From Archangium violaceum (GTDB lineage: Bacteria > Myxococcota > Myxococcia > Myxococcales > Myxococcaceae): a stretch of DNA of 64,000 bases. Positions within the stretch are counted from its first letter, which is position 1. Every line of letters starts with the position of its first letter. The notes beneath the pieces are model-generated. The model made no database searches. It saw only the letters and a program-made list of their open reading frames with translations, and was not told the DNA's origin. This document shows, piece by piece, positions 1 through 7,845 of the stretch. Made by a program: the position numbers and the translations under genes. Location: NCBI RefSeq assembly GCF_016887565.1, contig NZ_CP069396.1, positions 3,003,001-3,067,000 on the forward strand, in the 5' to 3' direction.

Positions 1-976
1 TGTTCGCGCGCGAGGCACCCGTGGGCATGGGGCCGGTGGCGACGGGGCCCTCCACCCGGCCGGTGACGACGGTGGGCGAGGCCTTCCCCTTGCTCGGGGT
101 GAGGGTGACGGTGGCGCCGTTGCTCACCGCGACCACCTCGCCCTGGAGGTCCGTGCGGAAGATGTGCGCGCCCACGGCGCCGAGCCGCTGGAGGGCCTCG
201 TCCGTGGGATGCCCGTAGTCGTTGCCCGCGCCGCAGGAGATGATGGCCGCCTGGGGCTTCACCGCCGCGAGGAAGGGCGCGGTGGACGAGTAGCGTCCTC
301 CGTGGTGCGCCACCTTCATCACCGTGGAGGTGAAGTCGATGGGCTTGCCCAGCAGGTGCTCCTCCGTCTCCGGCTCCGCGTCTCCCACGAAGAGGAACGC
401 CGTCTTCCCGTACGTCAGCTTGGCGACGATGGAGTTGGCGTTGACGTCCGAGCGCGTGCGGGTGAGGAACGCCTCCTGCGGCATGCGCGGCGAGAGGATG
501 GTGAGCGTCACGCCCTCGCCCAGGCCGATGGTGAGGAGCGTCTCGGGCGCGCTGGGGTTGGGCGTGGGCGTCATCACCTGGCCCACCTTCCTGCCCACCA
601 CGTCCAGCAGCTTGCGGTAGGCCTCGCTCGGGTGGTCGAAGCCCGGGTCCATGTAGCGCCTGGCGCCCACCGCCTGGATGACCTTGGCCAGGCCTCCCAG
701 GTGGTCCAGGTGGGGGTGGGTGAGGATGACCATGTCCAGCGGCCCCGGGACGAGCTCGCGCACGCGGGCCACCAGCCTGTCGTCGGACTCGGGCGTGCCG
801 CCGTCGATGAGGACCGTCTTTCCGGTGGGCGAGACGATGAGCGTCGAGTCCCCCTGGCCCACGTCGAAGAAGTAGACGGTGAGGGACCCGGGTCGAGGCG
901 CGGAGGTGGTGGCCGCCAGGCCCGGCAGGGCGCCGAGCAGGACGACGAGAGCGAGGAGGAGCCTCACGAAGGCCAT
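1..976 (-). CDS. ComEC-like MBL-fold hydrolase, exported (3' end cut off)
   Basis: Reading leftward from an ATG at 976 the frame stays open to the window edge, so the C-terminus is missing. Residues 1-22 form a signal peptide (MAFVRLLLAL... ending LPGLAA). The mature part begins LTVYFFDVGQGDS, the hallmark of the ComEC/Rec2-type metallo-beta-lactamase domain, followed by LIDGG and the metal motif THPHLDH at 86-92, then GDAEPETE and KVAHHGG. Known relatives are free-standing secreted MBL hydrolases or the nuclease-like domain of the DNA-uptake channel ComEC; the channel domain is absent here, so competence is not implied. It diverges from deoC across about 100 bases. The fold is secure; the substrate is unknown. 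Confidence 0.85.
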   Translation of the reverse strand, partial: MAFVRLLLALVVLLGALPGLAATTSAPRPGSLTVYFFDVGQGDSTLIVSPTGKTVLIDGGTPESDDRLVARVRELVPGPLDMVILTHPHLDHLGGLAKVIQAVGARRYMDPGFDHPSEAYRKLLDVVGRKVGQVMTPTPNPSAPETLLTIGLGEGVTLTILSPRMPQEAFLTRTRSDVNANSIVAKLTYGKTAFLFVGDAEPETEEHLLGKPIDFTSTVMKVAHHGGRYSSTAPFLAAVKPQAAIISCGAGNDYGHPTDEALQRLGAVGAHIFRTDLQGEVVAVSNGATVTLTPSKGKASPTVVTGRVEGPVATGPMPTGASRAN

Positions 977-1079
977 GGTGGGCGGGACTCTACCCCATGG
1001 GGAGGACATCCGTTGCGTGACCTGCACGTGGCCGTCTCGGTGCTTCCCGAGCGGCTCGGACTGGGTTAGACCGCGCCCC

Positions 1080-1892
1080 ATGGCCGAGGCTCAAGACATC
1101 CAGCGTCTCGTCGAGGAGATCGCCGACCACGTCCGCCGCAACCCGCCAGCTTCCCAGGCGGGCAGGCAGGGGCAGGGGGCTCCATCCGTCCGCACCGCCC
1201 GCGTCGCGCCCGAGTCCATCCGGAGCAACGCCGACCTGGCGCCGTACATCGACCACACGCTCCTCAAGCCCGAGGCCACCCGCGAGGACGTGGCCCGGGT
1301 GGCGCGCGAGGCGGCGGAGCACGGCTTCGCCACGGTGTGCGTGAACTCGTCCCACGTGGCCACGGTGGCGGGCATCCTGGCCGGCTCGCGCTCGGTGCCC
1401 ATCGCCGTGGTGGGCTTCCCCCTGGGCGCGGCCCTCTCGAGCGCCAAGGCCTTCGAGGCCCGCGAGGCCATCGCCGCCGGGGCCCGGGAAATCGACATGG
1501 TCGTCCACGTCGGCGCGCTCAAGGCCCGCGACTACACGCTCGTGCTGGAGGACATCTCCCAGGTGGTGGAGGCCAGCCGGCCCTATCCGGTGAAGGTCAT
1601 CCTCGAGACGAGCCTGCTCTCACGGGACGAGAAGATCGCCGCCTGTGTGTTGTCCAAGGCGGCGGGCGCGGCGTTCGTGAAGACGTCCACGGGCTTTGGC
1701 TCCGGTGGGGCCACCGTGGAGGACGTGGCGCTCATGCGCCAGGTGGTGGGCGAGGACGTGGGGGTGAAGGCCTCCGGCGGCATCCGTTCGGCGGAGGACG
1801 CCCTGAAGATGATTCAGGCGGGGGCCAACCGCCTGGGAGCCTCGGCGTCCGTGGCCATCGTGTCGGGCGAGAGGTCCACCGCGAAGTACTAG
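1080..1892 (+). CDS. deoC: deoxyribose-phosphate aldolase
   Basis: This 270-residue class I aldolase cleaves 2-deoxyribose-5-phosphate to glyceraldehyde-3-phosphate and acetaldehyde, the last step of deoxynucleoside catabolism. Visible landmarks are IDHTLL at 57-62, Asp139 in EIDMVV, the Schiff-base Lys201 in FVKTSTGF, and the assisting Lys230 in VKASGGIR; these match the Asp102/Lys167/Lys201 triad of the E. coli enzyme. The ATG at 1080 leaves an N-terminal extension of about 50 residues of low complexity before the core. The frame is open further upstream, but that stretch overlaps the divergent gene and lacks family similarity. A phosphomutase lies two genes downstream and nucleoside phosphorylases about 8 kb away, which fits a split deo pathway. 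Confidence 0.95.
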   Translation: MAEAQDIQRLVEEIADHVRRNPPASQAGRQGQGAPSVRTARVAPESIRSNADLAPYIDHTLLKPEATREDVARVAREAAEHGFATVCVNSSHVATVAGILAGSRSVPIAVVGFPLGAALSSAKAFEAREAIAAGAREIDMVVHVGALKARDYTLVLEDISQVVEASRPYPVKVILETSLLSRDEKIAACVLSKAAGAAFVKTSTGFGSGGATVEDVALMRQVVGEDVGVKASGGIRSAEDALKMIQAGANRLGASASVAIVSGERSTAKY

Positions 1893-1912
1893 CCACCGGG
1901 TGGAGAGGGCTC

Positions 1913-2305
1913 GTGACCGAGGCACAGCGCGAGAAGTTCAAGCAGAAGCTGCTGGCGCTCCACGCGGAGCTGACGGGCAAGGCGCCAGCGAAGATCGAAC
2001 CCAACCGCACGGACGAGTCGCGCGTGGGCGGGGACGAGGACGAGCAGCCGCTCAACGAGATGATGCAGGCCATCGCCTCCAGCCGGAACCGGAACATGGA
2101 CGGCGTGCTGCAGCGCGTGGTGAAGGCGCTGGGCAAGCTGCGCGATGAGCCGGACTCCTTCGGCGAGTGCGAGGAGTGCGGCGACGCGATTCTCCCCGGC
2201 CGCCTGGAGGCCATGCCCTACGCGGAGTTCTGCGTGAACTGCCAGGGTCAGAAGGATGCTCCCAAGGGGGGTCCTACCCGACGCAAGCTCACCGATTACA
2301 CCTGA
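1913..2305 (+). CDS. DksA/TraR-type C4 zinc-finger protein
   Basis: A 130-residue protein with an N-terminal helical segment, an acidic middle, and a C4 zinc finger made by Cys86, Cys89, Cys107 and Cys110 (CEEC and CVNC). This is the layout of DksA/TraR-family proteins, which bind in the secondary channel of RNA polymerase and tune transcription with ppGpp. The start is a GTG at 1913, preceded by GGAGAGG, 20 bases after the deoC stop. The coiled-coil tip residues of true DksA are not obvious, so it may be one of the many small myxobacterial DksA-like paralogues rather than the main stringent-response factor. Confidence 0.8.
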   Translation: MTEAQREKFKQKLLALHAELTGKAPAKIEPNRTDESRVGGDEDEQPLNEMMQAIASSRNRNMDGVLQRVVKALGKLRDEPDSFGECEECGDAILPGRLEAMPYAEFCVNCQGQKDAPKGGPTRRKLTDYT

Positions 2306-2390
2306 GACCACGCCGGGTCTGACCATCGCTGAACAGACGGGGAAGGCGGCACACGGCACCACGCGTGACCGGCCTTATGGAGGGGTGCAC

Positions 2391-4127
2391 ATGGACGTGA
2401 CGGGATTGAAGGAGAAGGCGGAGGCGTGGCTGCGGGCGGACCCGGACCCGGCCACCGTGGAGGAGCTGCGGGGCGTGCTCGCGCGCGGCGACTGGGCGGA
2501 CATGGCGGACCGCTTCGCGGGCGACCTGGAGTTCGGCACCGCGGGCCTGCGCGGCGTGATGGGCGCGGGGCCCAACCGGATGAACCGCGCGGTGGTGCGG
2601 CGCACCACGGCGGGCTTGGCGCGCTACCTCAAGGCCACCGTCCCGGACGTCACCACCCGGGGCGTGGTGGTGGGCCGCGATGGCCGCCGGCTGAGCGCCG
2701 AGCTCGCCGAGGACACCGCCTGCGTGCTCGCCGCCGAGGGCATCCCCGCGCACGTCTTCCCCCAGCTGGCGCCCACGCCCCTCACCGCCTTCGCCTGCCT
2801 GCACCTCAACGCCGCGGCGGCGGTGATGGTGACGGCCAGCCACAACCCGCCCGAGTACAACGGCTACAAGGTGTACTGGGGCAACGGCGCTCAAATCATC
2901 CCGCCCCATGACAGGGGCATCGCCTCGTTCATCTCGAAGGTGGAGCCCGCCAACCAGGTGGAGCTGCTGTCCCCCGCGGAGGCGCACGCGCGCGGGCTGT
3001 GGAGCGACGTGCCGGACTCGCTGGGCGACGCGTACCTGGACGCCATCCTCAAGCTGCGCGTGCATGGGCGCGGCTCGGACTCGCTCTCCATCGTCTACAC
3101 CGCCATGCATGGCGTGGGCGGCGTGTGGATGGAGCGGGCCATGAAGCGGGCGGGCTTCTCCCACTTCCACGTGGTGGCCGAGCAGCAGCAGCCGGACGGG
3201 GCCTTCCCCACCGTGCGCTTCCCCAACCCCGAGGAGCCTGGGGCCATGGACCTGTCCACGGCCACCGCCGAGCGGGTGAAGGCGCAGCTGGTGCTGGCCA
3301 ACGACCCGGACGCGGACCGGCTGGCGGCGATGGTGCGCGACGGGGCGGGGAAGCTGCGCATGCTCACCGGCAACGAGGTGGGCGTGCTGCTGGGCCACTA
3401 CGTGCTGGTGCAGGGGCCCACGCGGCGGGGCAAGCCCCACGTCATCACCACCATCGTGTCCTCGACGCAGCTCGGGGCCATCGCCCAGGAGCTGGGCGTC
3501 GCGTACGACGAGGTGCTCACCGGCTTCAAGTGGATCGCCAACCGGGCCCTGGAGCGCGAGAAGGCCGAGGGCACGCAGTTCGTCTTCGGCTACGAGGAGG
3601 CGCTCGGCTACACGGTGGGCACCGTGACGCGGGACAAGGACGGCATCGGCGCGGCGCTGGTGTTCGCGGACCTGGCCGCCTGGTGCGAGTCGCGCGGGAC
3701 GACGGTGCTCGGCTACCTGGAGGAGATTCAACGCCGCTTCGGCCTGTACGTGAGCGCGCAGCGCAACTTCACCTTCCCGGGCGCCGAGGGTGCGCAGGTC
3801 ATCTCGCGCATCATGGAGGGCTTCCGCCGCTCGCCGCCCACGCGCGTGGGGGAACTGCCGGTGAGGAGCGTGCTGGACTACAAGAAGGGCGAGAAGCTGC
3901 CTCCGTCCAATGTGCTCGCCTTCGAGCTGGAGGGCGGCGGCCGGGTGACGGCGCGTCCGTCCGGGACGGAGCCGAAGATCAAATACTACTTCGAGCTGAA
4001 GGAGACCTTGGGCTCCGGCGAGCCGGTGGAAGCCGCGCGCGCCCGGGGAGAGGCCCGGCTCCGACAGTTCATCGACGCCTTCATCGCGCTGGCGCGCGAG
4101 CGGGGGCAGCCGGAGGTGGGTGCGTGA
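2391..4127 (+). CDS. alpha-D-phosphohexomutase superfamily, PGM2-like (phosphopento-/phosphoglucomutase)
   Basis: A 578-residue sugar-1-phosphate/6-(or 5-)phosphate mutase. It shows all four family loops: phosphoserine Ser150 in TASHNPPEYNGYK, the Mg-binding DPDADR at 304-309, the sugar-selective loop GYEEALGY at 399-406, and the phosphate-binding RPSGTEPK at 521-528. The text YNGYKVYWGNGAQI followed by PHD is the pattern of the PGM2 subgroup, whose human member is mainly a phosphopentomutase. Since the locus encodes nucleoside phosphorylases and DeoC but no DeoB, I infer that it converts (deoxy)ribose-1-phosphate to the 5-phosphate; a phosphoglucomutase role is the main alternative. The ATG at 2391 follows GGAGGGG. 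Confidence 0.9.
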   Translation: MDVTGLKEKAEAWLRADPDPATVEELRGVLARGDWADMADRFAGDLEFGTAGLRGVMGAGPNRMNRAVVRRTTAGLARYLKATVPDVTTRGVVVGRDGRRLSAELAEDTACVLAAEGIPAHVFPQLAPTPLTAFACLHLNAAAAVMVTASHNPPEYNGYKVYWGNGAQIIPPHDRGIASFISKVEPANQVELLSPAEAHARGLWSDVPDSLGDAYLDAILKLRVHGRGSDSLSIVYTAMHGVGGVWMERAMKRAGFSHFHVVAEQQQPDGAFPTVRFPNPEEPGAMDLSTATAERVKAQLVLANDPDADRLAAMVRDGAGKLRMLTGNEVGVLLGHYVLVQGPTRRGKPHVITTIVSSTQLGAIAQELGVAYDEVLTGFKWIANRALEREKAEGTQFVFGYEEALGYTVGTVTRDKDGIGAALVFADLAAWCESRGTTVLGYLEEIQRRFGLYVSAQRNFTFPGAEGAQVISRIMEGFRRSPPTRVGELPVRSVLDYKKGEKLPPSNVLAFELEGGGRVTARPSGTEPKIKYYFELKETLGSGEPVEAARARGEARLRQFIDAFIALARERGQPEVGA

Positions 4128-4795
4128 AACGCGGTATTTCGATGGGTGTGTTGTTGGGCCTGCTGTGCGTCTCGAGCGTCGCGATGGCGCAGGAGGGCGT
4201 GTCGTACGGCCGGGGCCAGGGCTGGTCCGTGCTGTCGGGCCAGACGTTGGGCAATGGCACCGCGCTGGTGGGCCAGGTGGGCTGGCCGGGCCTGTCTCTG
4301 GGCCTGCTGCACGGGGCCACGAACAAGTTCGACATCGGCGGCAAGCTCAGCTTCAACTACGGCCGCGAGGGCATCGTCACCAGCGTGGTGCCGGGGCTGA
4401 AGCTGCAGGCCTGGCTGCGGCTGATGCTGCTGGAGTCGTCGCGGGTGAACCTGGGCCTGAGCTTCGCCCCCGGGCCCTTCTTCTACTTCTACGAGCGCTA
4501 CACCGACGTGGGGCTGTCGCTGCCCATCGCCCTCACCGTGGGCATCCCCGTGGGCAGCGCGCTCATGCTCAACGTGGGCCTGGATGTTCCCTTCTACGTC
4601 ATCTTCGGCTCGGGGGGCGGCCCCGTCTTCCCCATCCTCGTGGGCGGCGGGTTGGAGTACTTCGTCGACCGCAACCTCGCCGTTACCTTCAACGTGCGGA
4701 TGGGACCGTCCATCTTCCCCTACGACGACTTCCGCTACCGGGGCCGGGCGCGCTTCACCATGGAGGCGATGTTCGGCATCGCCTACCGGCTGTAG
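4124..4795 (+). CDS. exported beta-barrel-like outer membrane protein, unknown function
   Basis: A 223-residue protein starting at a GTG that overlaps the stop of the phosphomutase gene (GTGA), so it is probably translationally coupled. MKRGISMGVLLGLLCVSS...AMA is a clear signal peptide cleaved near residue 21. The rest alternates glycine-rich hydrophobic strands (for example GWPGLSLGLLHG, SLPIALTVGIPVG, FPILVGGGLEYF) and ends in the aromatic FGIAYRL typical of outer-membrane barrels. I recognise no specific family. Its place after the mutase could be chance or could mean a porin role in substrate entry; the latter is only a guess. An ATG at 4142 is an alternative start but would cut the positive n-region. 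Confidence 0.7.
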   Translation: MKRGISMGVLLGLLCVSSVAMAQEGVSYGRGQGWSVLSGQTLGNGTALVGQVGWPGLSLGLLHGATNKFDIGGKLSFNYGREGIVTSVVPGLKLQAWLRLMLLESSRVNLGLSFAPGPFFYFYERYTDVGLSLPIALTVGIPVGSALMLNVGLDVPFYVIFGSGGGPVFPILVGGGLEYFVDRNLAVTFNVRMGPSIFPYDDFRYRGRARFTMEAMFGIAYRL

Positions 4796-4819
4796 CCGCC
4801 ACCACGGGGCCCGCGAGCG

Positions 4820-5380
4820 CTACCAGCTCGCGGTGCCCTGGTCCGGCAGCTCCACCGTGACGGTGGTGCTCGTCAGCCCCACGCTCTTCACCTTGAAGCC
4901 TCCGCCCAGGGTCTCCACCAGCTCGCGCGCCATCTTCAGGCCCGCCTGGGGTGCCTCCCGCGCGAGGGCGGTCGCCTCGGCCTCCGGCAGCTCGCGTGCC
5001 GGGTAGTGCACGCGGAAGGTGGGGCCGTAGTCCCCGAAGTCGTCCTGCGGCTCCACCGTCAGCCGGACGGCGCGGATGCTGTCCCCTCCGCTCCGGCGCG
5101 CATCCACCGCGTCGGCGATGAGGTGGAGCAGCACCTGCTCCAGCCGCTGCCGGCTCACCCGCGCGAACACCGGCTCCGCCGGCAGCTCCAACTGCACCTC
5201 GCGGGTCTCCACGTGCCCGGTGGCCTGGAGCAGCGCCACCGCGTGCCGCGTCAGCGCGCAGACATCCAGGTGCTGCACGTCGGTGCCGTCCAGGGCGCCC
5301 GCCGCGCTGAGATGACCGCGGCCCTCGCCGTTCGTCGCCATCATCCGCCGCGGCCCATAGGCCATCGCCACCGCGCTCAT
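4820..5380 (-). CDS. degenerate GHKL (histidine-kinase-like) ATPase-fold protein
   Basis: A 186-residue protein starting at an ATG (5380) behind GAGGTGA. The middle and end resemble the catalytic half of a histidine kinase: RLEQVLLHLIADAVDA aligns with the N-box, and LKMARELVETLGGGFKV followed by TSTTVTVELP with the final helix and strands. However, the N-box asparagines are replaced, no DxGxG loop is visible, and there is no phospho-acceptor domain. It is therefore probably a non-catalytic ATPase-fold protein, perhaps a partner or antagonist of another kinase. It stands alone, convergent with the outer-membrane protein gene. Longer in-frame starts up to 5566 exist but their sequence looks like non-coding DNA. 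Confidence 0.55.
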   Translation of the reverse strand: MSAVAMAYGPRRMMATNGEGRGHLSAAGALDGTDVQHLDVCALTRHAVALLQATGHVETREVQLELPAEPVFARVSRQRLEQVLLHLIADAVDARRSGGDSIRAVRLTVEPQDDFGDYGPTFRVHYPARELPEAEATALAREAPQAGLKMARELVETLGGGFKVKSVGLTSTTVTVELPDQGTASW

Positions 5381-5789
5381 CGCGTCACCTCGTGTCTCGT
5401 GTGTGTCTGATTTCACGTCGGGCCCCCCTCCCTCGTCCCAGGACGCCGACCTCTCTCCTCCGTCCCCCGTCCCCACCACCCTCGCGTCCAGCGCCAGTCG
5501 CTGAGCCGAGGACCCTTCACGAGCCCCTCGGCTTCGCCGCGTACCCACCCCCCTGGCGTGCCACATAGTTCATGCGATGCGCATGCCGTCTGGGTGGCCT
5601 TCACGCCTCGTATGTCCGGCGGGAGACGGTGGGCTCCTTTTTGCTGGAAATTCACGAACTTGGGGCGTCACCCGTTGAAACGCCCGCCGCACCCGTCCTC
5701 TGCCTCGGACGCGAGGGTGGGTCGGAGGCAACTCGCAGTCTCGGGTGACCCGGGTCCAGGGAGACCCGGGCCGTGGCTGGGCGCACCGG
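5381..5789. other. 409-base intergenic stretch
   Basis: The region lies between the start of the kinase-like gene and the end of the nucleoside transporter operon, both on the minus strand. I see no convincing coding sequence; the open frames here have no codon bias or recognisable motif. It should contain the promoter of the 4820-5380 gene and, near its right end, the hairpin described at 5749-5770. Confidence 0.5.
5749..5770 (-). terminator. hairpin after the transporter operon
   Basis: A perfect 8-bp inverted repeat, CCCGGGTC and GACCCGGG, with a 6-base loop begins about 20 bases after the last transporter stop codon. No T-run follows on the minus strand, so it may be a weak or factor-assisted terminator, or an mRNA 3' end stabiliser. 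Confidence 0.4.
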
Positions 5790-6719
5790 TCAGCGGGATT
5801 CCTGCTCGTAGGGGGTGCCGAGGGCGGCGGGGGCGTGGGTGCGCTGGCCCTGGAAGGCGAGCAGCACCAGCGTGAGCAGGTAGGGCAGGGCGAGGAGGAA
5901 GCCCTGGGGCACCACCTCGGCGAGGCCCGGGGCGCTGGAGGCCAGGCCGATGCGCAGCGCGTTGCCGGCGGCGAAGAAGAGCGAGGCGAAGAAGGCGCCC
6001 AGGGGCGTCCACCGGCCGAACACCGTGGCGGCCAGGGCCATGAAGCCGAGGCCGGCCGGGGTGTGCTGCTCGAAGCGGTCCAGCACGGCGGTGGAGAGGG
6101 CGGCCCCGCCCAGCCCGGCGAGCATGCCGCCGCCCACCACGGCCAACCAGCGCAGCCCCGGCACGGACAGGCCGAGGGTGGCCACCGCGTGGGGCTTGTC
6201 GCCCACGGCGCGCAGCCGCAGGCCTAGCGGCGTGCGGTACAGCATCAGGTGGAAGGCGAAGGGCAGCGTCAGGGCGATCCACGTGAGGGCCGAGTGGCCG
6301 GAGAAGGCGCGCAGCAGGGGCACGTGGGACAGGAAGGACAGGTGCCAGCGGGTGAGCTGTTGGATGGGGGGCGTGCCGTTGGGCCCGTAGAGGGCCTCGA
6401 GGAGGTAGGTGCCGCCCGCGAGCGCCACGAGGTTGAGGGCCATGCCGGACACCACCTGGTCCGAGCGCCAGCGGATGCTCAGGTAGCCGTGCACGGCGGC
6501 CATGGCGCCACCAGCGAGCATGCCCACCAGCACGCCCAGGGGGGTGGGGACGGTGATGGCCGCCACGGCCGCGCAGAAGGCGCCCGCGCGCATCATCCCC
6601 TCCACGCCCACGTTCACCACGCCGGAGCGCTCGGAGAGCGTGGCTCCCAGGGCGCCGAAGAGGAGCGCGGGGAAGTACTCCAGCGTGGAGGCCAGAAGGG
6701 CTTCCAGGATTTCAAGCAC
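5790..6719 (-). CDS. nupQ: nucleoside ABC transporter permease, second subunit
   Basis: A 309-residue inner-membrane protein with about eight hydrophobic segments. The start region (PALLFGALGATLSERSGVVNVGVEGMM) is the signature of the smaller permease of BMP-type importers, known as NupQ/YufQ in Bacillus and NupC in streptococci, which import purine and pyrimidine nucleosides. It pairs with the larger permease just upstream, overlapping it by 8 bases, and with the double ATPase. It is the last gene of the operon. Simple-sugar importers of the RbsC/XylH type are related, but the adjacent nucleoside-salvage enzymes argue for nucleosides. Confidence 0.9.
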   Translation of the reverse strand: MLEILEALLASTLEYFPALLFGALGATLSERSGVVNVGVEGMMRAGAFCAAVAAITVPTPLGVLVGMLAGGAMAAVHGYLSIRWRSDQVVSGMALNLVALAGGTYLLEALYGPNGTPPIQQLTRWHLSFLSHVPLLRAFSGHSALTWIALTLPFAFHLMLYRTPLGLRLRAVGDKPHAVATLGLSVPGLRWLAVVGGGMLAGLGGAALSTAVLDRFEQHTPAGLGFMALAATVFGRWTPLGAFFASLFFAAGNALRIGLASSAPGLAEVVPQGFLLALPYLLTLVLLAFQGQRTHAPAALGTPYEQESR

Positions 6720-7845
6720 GGGGCACCTCCGGGCTCGGCTCCGGCTGTTTGTTGGGAGCCGTGGGCACCACCCGTCGGCGTAGCAGGGCGAGCCACACCA
6801 TCCGGCCCGCGACGAAGAGCAGGGCCAGGCCCTGGATGAGCTCGGGGTAGCTCTTGTGCACGCCCAGCAGCTGCATGCGCGTGCCGCCCGCGCGCAGCAC
6901 TCCGAAGAAGAGGGCGGACAGCGCCACGCCCAGCGGGTGGTTGCCGCCGATGAGCGAGATGGCGATGCCGTCGAAGCCGTACGGGGCGCCCAGGGAGCCC
7001 GGGTAGCGGAACTCGGTGCCCAGCACCAGCACCGCGCCGGCCAGGCCCGCGAGCGCTCCCGCCAGGCCCATGGCCTCGAGGGTGCGGCGGGCCACGGGAA
7101 TCCCCGCGGCCCGGGCCGCCTCGGGGCCCAGGCCCACCGCGCGTGTCTCGAAACCCTGGCGCAGCCGCGCGAGCCACACCCAGATGGCCAGCGCCACCGC
7201 CAGCGCCAGCGGGAAGCCCAGGTGCAGGCGCGACATCTCCCCCATCAGCCGGGGCAGCTGCGCGCTGGTGGCGATCTCCGCGGTGCCCGTGGTGGAGAGG
7301 TTGGTGCCGGCTCCGGCCCGGAGGGGACCCACCGCCAGCCAGTTGTCCACCAGGCTCACCGCCACCCAGTTGAGCATGATGGTGGAGATGACCTCGTGGA
7401 CGCCGCGGGTGAGCTTGAGCACCGCGGCGATGAGCGCCCACAGGCCGCCGGCCACGCCGGCCGCGAGCAGCGCCGCCAGGATGTGCAGCGCGGAAGGCAG
7501 CGCCAGCTGGGCGCCCACCACCGCCGCCGCGAGCGCGCCCACCAGCATCTGCCCCTGGGCGCCGATGTTGAAGAGGCCCACCTTGAAGGCCACCGCCACG
7601 GACAGCCCGGTGAAGAGGAGCAGGGCGGCCTTGATGGTGGCCTCGCCGAGAGGCCGGGTCAGCAGGGTGACGCGGCCCCCGTCGAGGTACGCCGCCCAGT
7701 CGCCCAGGCCTCCGCGCAGCATGTGCAGGTAGGCCCCGGTGGCCGTCTCCGCGTCGCGCGTGAGGGCGATGAACACCCAGCACACCGCCAGGGCCAGGAA
7801 CACGGAGAGGACGGAGGGGAGCACCGCGCGCAGCCGGTCACCCAT
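6712..7845 (-). CDS. nupP: nucleoside ABC transporter permease, first subunit
   Basis: A 377-residue polytopic membrane protein. It has a single long N-terminal helix (LPSVLSVFLALAVCWVFIALT), then the conserved FKVGLFNIGAQGQMLVGALA and EVISTIMLNWVAV motifs of the larger permease of BMP-type nucleoside importers (NupP/YufP class). The C-terminus carries FDGIAISLIGGNHPLGV, also typical of the family. The ATG at 7845 overlaps the end of the ATPase gene by 8 bases and the 3' end overlaps nupQ, so the three genes form a tight minus-strand operon. The frame is open upstream to about 8202, but that part is antisense to the ATPase gene. Confidence 0.9.
   Translation of the reverse strand: MGDRLRAVLPSVLSVFLALAVCWVFIALTRDAETATGAYLHMLRGGLGDWAAYLDGGRVTLLTRPLGEATIKAALLLFTGLSVAVAFKVGLFNIGAQGQMLVGALAAAVVGAQLALPSALHILAALLAAGVAGGLWALIAAVLKLTRGVHEVISTIMLNWVAVSLVDNWLAVGPLRAGAGTNLSTTGTAEIATSAQLPRLMGEMSRLHLGFPLALAVALAIWVWLARLRQGFETRAVGLGPEAARAAGIPVARRTLEAMGLAGALAGLAGAVLVLGTEFRYPGSLGAPYGFDGIAISLIGGNHPLGVALSALFFGVLRAGGTRMQLLGVHKSYPELIQGLALLFVAGRMVWLALLRRRVVPTAPNKQPEPSPEVPRA

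Noticed and set aside
2289-3731. Long minus-strand open frame (480 codons)
   Set aside because: Antisense to the phosphomutase gene; low-complexity His/Arg/Ala composition and no motifs.
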